The notes under the pieces are model-generated. The model made no database searches. It was not told the DNA's origin and saw only the letters and a list, made by a program, of their open reading frames with translations. From NCBI GenBank assembly GCA_004359425.1, contig PTEU01000001.1, positions 222,069-286,068 on the forward strand: DNA of 64,000 nucleotides, read 5' to 3'. The position numbers were made by a program, and so were the translations under genes. Position 1 is the first letter of the stretch. Every line of letters begins with the position of its first letter. Positions 61,888 to 64,000 of this stretch are shown piece by piece. The DNA is from Ideonella sp. MAG2 (lineage in GTDB: Bacteria; Pseudomonadota; Gammaproteobacteria; Burkholderiales; Burkholderiaceae_C).

Positions 61888-62226
61888 GATGGTTCGCTTT
61901 AACTTCTAGCGCAGGCCTTGCAGGACTTGCGAGGAGTACAACGAGGCACCTTTCAGCGCCGATGACAAGAATTTGAAAATTTTTCGCATCCGTGAAGACC
62001 CGCAGTGCCAGACGACTTTACGCATCCTGAATTCAATCATTGATGTGTGCGCCCACTCTCATTACTTTTGTTATTGAATATGAGTTCAGGTGGCGAAGAG
62101 CGCCTGCTTGAGGGGGCGATGACGCATTTGCCGAGTGAGCAAGCGCCCTCCACAGAGATCTTCCCCGGGCTGATGGCCCCGGCCCGTTATCATGGTCGGT
62201 TGCCCTCGCTGCGCCTCGCCGACCCC
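61888..62226. other. Intergenic region between the small gene and uvrA
   Basis: About 340 bp. Two AT-rich patches (about 61971-61988 and 62029-62090) are likely promoter zones for the divergent genes. No CTGT-N8-ACAG LexA box was found before uvrA. Confidence 0.4.
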
Positions 62227-64000
62227 ATGCCACACACTGACTCGCCCGCTGTTTCTGCCGCCTCTGCACCGGGTTTACCGGGCTTGTCTGCCACGGCCTT
62301 GGCCCAAGCGGCCCGCATCTCAGTGCGCGGTGCACGCACCCACAACCTCAAGAACATCGACCTCGACATCCCCAAGCATGCGCTGGTGGTAATCACTGGG
62401 CTGTCGGGCTCGGGCAAGTCCTCACTGGCTTTTGACACCTTGTATGCCGAGGGCCAGCGCCGCTATGTGGAGAGCCTCTCGGCCTATGCGCGGCAGTTCT
62501 TGCAATTGATGGACAAGCCCGATGTGGACGTGATCGAGGGCCTGTCGCCCGCCATCTCCATCGAGCAAAAGGCCACCAGCCACAACCCGCGCTCCACCGT
62601 GGGCACGGTCACCGAGATCCACGACTACCTGCGCTTGCTCTATGCCCGCGCAGGCACCCCGTTTTGCCCCGAGCACGGCTTGGCCCTGCAGGCGCAGAGC
62701 ATCAGCCAGATGGTGGACGCGGTGCTGGCGCTGCCTGAGGGCACCAAGTTGATGGTGCTGGCCCCGGTGGTGCGCGACCGCAAGGGCGAGTTTCTGGAGC
62801 TGTTCCAGGACATGCAGGCCCAGGGCTATGTGCGCTTCAGGGTCGACGGCCAGGTGCTGGACGCTGCCGATGTGCCGCCGCTCAAAAAAGCTGAGAAACA
62901 CGACATCGACGTGGTGGTGGACCGACTCAAAACCGGCGAGGGCATGAAGCAGCGCCTGGCCGAGAGCTTTGAGGCGGCGCTGCGCATTGCCGACGGCCGG
63001 GCGATTGGCTTGGAGATGGACACAGCCAAAGAGCATCTGTTCTCGGCCAAGTACGGCTGCCCGGTGTGCAGCTACTCGCTGCAAGAGCTGGAGCCGCGCC
63101 TGTTCTCGTTCAACTCGCCGGTGGGGGCTTGCCCGCATTGCGACGGGCTGGGCATGCAAACCGTGTTCGACCCCGACCGGGTGGTGGCCTTCCCCACGCT
63201 GTCGCTGGGCTCAGGTGCCATCAAGGGCTGGGACAGGCGCAATGCCTACACCTACTCCATGCTGGAGAGCGTGGCCAAGCACTACGGCTTCGACCTGGAG
63301 ACGCCTTACGAAGAGCTGCCGCCCAAGGCCCAGCAGGTGCTGCTCTATGGCTCGGGCGGCGAGGACATTGAGTTTGTCTACGAGGCCGAAGGCAAAAACG
63401 GCAAGCCGCGCAGCGTGAAGCGCTCGCACCCCTTTGAAGGCGTGATTCCCAACTTTGAGCGCCGCTACAAAGAGACCGATTCGGTGGCGGTGCGTGAGGA
63501 CTTGGCCCGCTACCAAAGCGCCAAGCCTTGCGGCCATTGCGGCGGCGCGCGGCTGCGGGTGGAGGCGCGCAATGTCTTCATTCCGGGTACCGAGTCGCAA
63601 AAGGGCAGGCCCATCTATGAGGTGGAGCACCTGACCCTGGCCGACGCCTTGGCGTGGTTCAGCAGCTTGGCGCTGACGGGCGCCAAGGCCGAGATTGCCG
63701 AGAAGGTGGTGCGCGAAATCCGCTCGCGCTTGCGCTTCTTGAATGATGTGGGTCTGAACTACCTGAGCCTGGACCGCAGCGCCGACACCCTCAGCGGTGG
63801 CGAGGCCCAGCGCATCCGCCTGGCCAGCCAAATCGGCTCCGGGCTCACGGGGGTGATGTATGTGCTGGACGAGCCCAGCATCGGCCTGCACCAGCGAGAC
63901 AACGAGCGCCTGATCGGCACCTTGAAGCACCTGCGCGACCTGGGCAACAGCGTGCTGGTGGTCGAGCATGATGAAGACATGATCCGCGCCGCCGACTGGT
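62227..64000 (+). CDS. uvrA: Excinuclease ABC subunit UvrA (3' end outside window)
   Basis: The frame from ATG 62227 stays open to the window end (591 residues seen of about 950-1000). After a 30-residue variable leader, [19 protein letters not shown] leads to Walker [24 protein letters not shown]. The signature-like LSAYARQFL and the insertion domain follow. A zinc finger [20 protein letters not shown] with CPHCDGLG is complete. The first ABC signature, [20 protein letters not shown], and Walker [17 protein letters not shown] are present. UvrA finds DNA lesions for nucleotide excision repair. Confidence 0.97.
   Translation, partial: MPHTDSPAVSAASAPGLPGLSATALAQAARISVRGARTHNLKNIDLDIPKHALVVITGLSGSGKSSLAFDTLYAEGQRRYVESLSAYARQFLQLMDKPDVDVIEGLSPAISIEQKATSHNPRSTVGTVTEIHDYLRLLYARAGTPFCPEHGLALQAQSISQMVDAVLALPEGTKLMVLAPVVRDRKGEFLELFQDMQAQGYVRFRVDGQVLDAADVPPLKKAEKHDIDVVVDRLKTGEGMKQRLAESFEAALRIADGRAIGLEMDTAKEHLFSAKYGCPVCSYSLQELEPRLFSFNSPVGACPHCDGLGMQTVFDPDRVVAFPTLSLGSGAIKGWDRRNAYTYSMLESVAKHYGFDLETPYEELPPKAQQVLLYGSGGEDIEFVYEAEGKNGKPRSVKRSHPFEGVIPNFERRYKETDSVAVREDLARYQSAKPCGHCGGARLRVEARNVFIPGTESQKGRPIYEVEHLTLADALAWFSSLALTGAKAEIAEKVVREIRSRLRFLNDVGLNYLSLDRSADTLSGGEAQRIRLASQIGSGLTGVMYVLDEPSIGLHQRDNERLIGTLKHLRDLGNSVLVVEHDEDMIRAADW

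Noticed and set aside
61888..62226. LexA box before uvrA
   Set aside because: uvrA is a classic SOS gene in E. coli, but no CTGT-N8-ACAG was found in this gap.
1..64000. CRISPR arrays, tRNA or rRNA genes, transposases and phage structural genes
   Set aside because: None were seen: no regularly spaced short repeats, no cloverleaf-like segments, and no recognisable mobile-element proteins.

Overview
The window reads as a 64 kb piece of a high-GC betaproteobacterial chromosome, most likely Burkholderiales and close to Comamonadaceae. The reasons are the gene repertoire (SLAC1/TDT fragment, DUF3422, DUF2868/DUF3482 pair, Crp/Fnr-pta-ackA, LytS/LytTR set) and the strong G/C bias at third codon positions. 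This taxonomic call is an inference from gene content, not from a marker-gene alignment. No rRNA, tRNA, CRISPR array, integrase or transposase was seen.

Layout. 1-7.7 kb holds housekeeping and signalling genes: end of an HDOD-like protein, an HI0933-type flavoprotein, a membrane diguanylate cyclase, recQ, a DUF3482 GTPase with a shortened DUF2868 partner, and a cupin. 7.7-15.8 kb is an accessory region with visibly lower GC in parts. It contains an antitoxin-like remnant, a small membrane protein, a VOC protein behind a good LexA-type SOS promoter, a giant DUF4365-TPR-PIN-like protein whose 3' end carries a 222-bp tandem duplication and a frameshift, a diverged copy of the 3' end of an M28 peptidase gene, and an Xre-DarG operon with no DarT toxin. 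15.8-19.6 kb carries divergent exported peptidases (M28, S9). 19.6-30.5 kb is a sugar uptake and catabolism locus: ABC importer, BtpA/SgcQ-like protein, M42/SgcX-like peptidase, FGGY kinase, DeoR regulator, IMPase-like phosphatase and a YihU-like dehydrogenase. It looks like an ABC-plus-kinase counterpart of the E. coli sgc PTS locus.

30.5-38.2 kb holds a lipoprotein, ssb, a DUF3052 protein and an IclR-flanked operon (SDR, flavin monooxygenase, BASS transporter, epimerase, EamA exporter). 38.2-46.8 kb is a signalling block: a PAS-GGDEF-EAL protein, a CsoR-fold protein with no cysteine, a CheY-like receiver, a chemoreceptor, and a sensor kinase with a solute-binding protein. 46.8-64 kb holds DUF3422, a DsrE-like protein, a secreted trypsin-like protease, a YiiX-type hydrolase, methyltransferase and ABC exporter remnants, a class II amidotransferase, two LytS kinases with one LytTR regulator, an M14 peptidase, ackA-pta-crp/fnr, a 54-aa small protein and the start of uvrA.

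A striking feature is a series of abrupt joints where genes are cut and fused: about 7.26, 43.40/43.97, 46.76, 48.71, 51.23, 57.83 and 59.98 kb, plus the duplication at 9.9 kb. Each removes or duplicates a few hundred bases and breaks one or two otherwise ordinary genes. Either this strain has suffered many local deletions, or the assembly has collapsed gaps. Broken genes in this window should be read with that in mind.
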